Part shown: one piece after another, positions 4,890 through 5,315 of the stretch
Layout: every line of letters starts with the position of its first letter
How positions within the stretch are numbered: the first letter of the stretch is position 1
Source: an uncultured Flavobacterium sp.
GTDB taxonomy: Bacteria; Bacteroidota; Bacteroidia; Flavobacteriales; Flavobacteriaceae
Assembly (NCBI GenBank): GCA_946886675.1
Contig: CAMPIZ010000147.1
Coordinates: forward strand, 1-5,315
Reading direction: 5' to 3'
DNA: 5,315 nucleotides
Position numbers and translations under genes: made by a program
Notes under the pieces: model-generated
Database searches by the model: none
What the model saw: only the letters and a program-made list of their open reading frames with translations
Told to the model about the DNA's origin: nothing

Positions 4890-5315
4890 ATGACTGATAA
4901 CAATGTCAAAAAATGGTATGTGGTTAGAGCGGTAAGCGGTCAGGAAAATAAAGTTAAAAACTACATCGAAACAGAAATTAGCAGGCTGGGAATGTCTGAT
5001 TATGTTTCTCAGGTTCTTGTCCCTACCGAAAAGGTGGTGCAGGTGCGCGATGGAAAAAAAATTAGCAAAGACAGAGTTTACTTTCCGGGGTATGTTATGA
5101 TAGAAGCTAACCTTACCGGAGAAGTGCCTCATATTATAAAATCTATCTCCGGAGTTATTGGTTTCCTTGGTGAGACTAAAGGCGGTGATGCCGTACCTTT
5201 AAGGCTTTCGGAAGTAAACAGGATGCTTGGTAAGGTTGATGAGCTTTCTATTAAAACCGACAACGTTGCCATACCATTTACAGTGGGTGAAACCATAAAG
5301 GTTATAGATGGTCCT
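4890..5315 (+). CDS. nusG: Transcription termination/antitermination protein NusG (3' end outside window)
   Basis: NusG binds RNA polymerase at the clamp, increases processivity, and links it to Rho or to the ribosome. The frame is open from ATG 4890 to the right edge, giving 142 residues of an expected 180 or so. The NGN domain is visible: KKWYVVRAVSGQENKV (7-22), the FPGYVMIEA segment (65-73) and SGVIGFLG (87-94). The KOW domain is just starting at VGETIKVIDGP (132-142), so the cut is about 40 residues before the end. The start gives the normal distance to WYVVRAVSGQE. There is no SD. It is the last gene of the visible tRNA-Trp-secE-nusG group; ribosomal protein genes (rplK onward) usually come next but are not in the window. 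Confidence 0.97.
   Translation, partial: MTDNNVKKWYVVRAVSGQENKVKNYIETEISRLGMSDYVSQVLVPTEKVVQVRDGKKISKDRVYFPGYVMIEANLTGEVPHIIKSISGVIGFLGETKGGDAVPLRLSEVNRMLGKVDELSIKTDNVAIPFTVGETIKVIDGP

Overview
The window looks like a chromosomal segment of a low-GC member of the Bacteroidota, most likely a Flavobacteriaceae species close to Flavobacterium. The evidence is the AT-rich composition, three promoter-like TAnnTTTG boxes of the Bacteroidota type, translation starts that lack Shine-Dalgarno (SD) sequences (with one exception), a surface-lipoprotein style signal, and the sequences of EF-Tu, short HPF and bS21. The genus is inferred from protein resemblance, not tested.

Layout, all on the + strand. 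(1) 1-1346: the 3' part of a secreted GH13 alpha-amylase lipoprotein. Its true start lies left of the window; only the end of the signal peptide is visible. (2) 1347-1678: promoter, an exceptionally strong SD, rpsU (bS21) and an intrinsic terminator. (3) 1679-2907: a XerC-type tyrosine recombinase gene broken by one in-frame TAG, then a short hpf/raiA gene for ribosome hibernation. (4) 2908-3290: promoter, a terminator-like hairpin and three tRNA genes, Thr(TGT), Tyr(GTA) and Thr(GGT). (5) 3347-4587: tuf (EF-Tu) and a terminator. (6) 4595-5315: tRNA-Trp(CCA), secE and the first 142 codons of nusG, which runs off the right edge.

From rpsU onward the content is mostly translation and gene-expression machinery. 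The order tRNA-Thr, tRNA-Tyr, tRNA-Thr, tuf, secE, nusG parallels the E. coli thrU-tyrU-glyT-thrT-tufB-secE-nusG cluster, with no Gly tRNA and with an added tRNA-Trp. The amylase is the only carbohydrate-metabolism gene and probably marks the edge of another locus.

The most interesting points are these. rpsU is the only gene here with a strong SD (8 nt complementary to the 16S 3' end), in a phylum whose ribosomes occlude the anti-SD using bS21 itself; this is the signature of bS21 autoregulation. At two and perhaps three gene boundaries a promoter -7 box lies inside or right against the upstream gene's terminator hairpin, so RNA started there would lack the 5' arm and escape termination. xerC carries a clean nonsense codon between its catalytic residues. 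The amylase closely resembles the Pyrococcus/Thermococcus type and keeps the metal-site residues while lacking the disulfide cysteines. I did not find an unknown multi-gene system, a CRISPR array or an insertion sequence.
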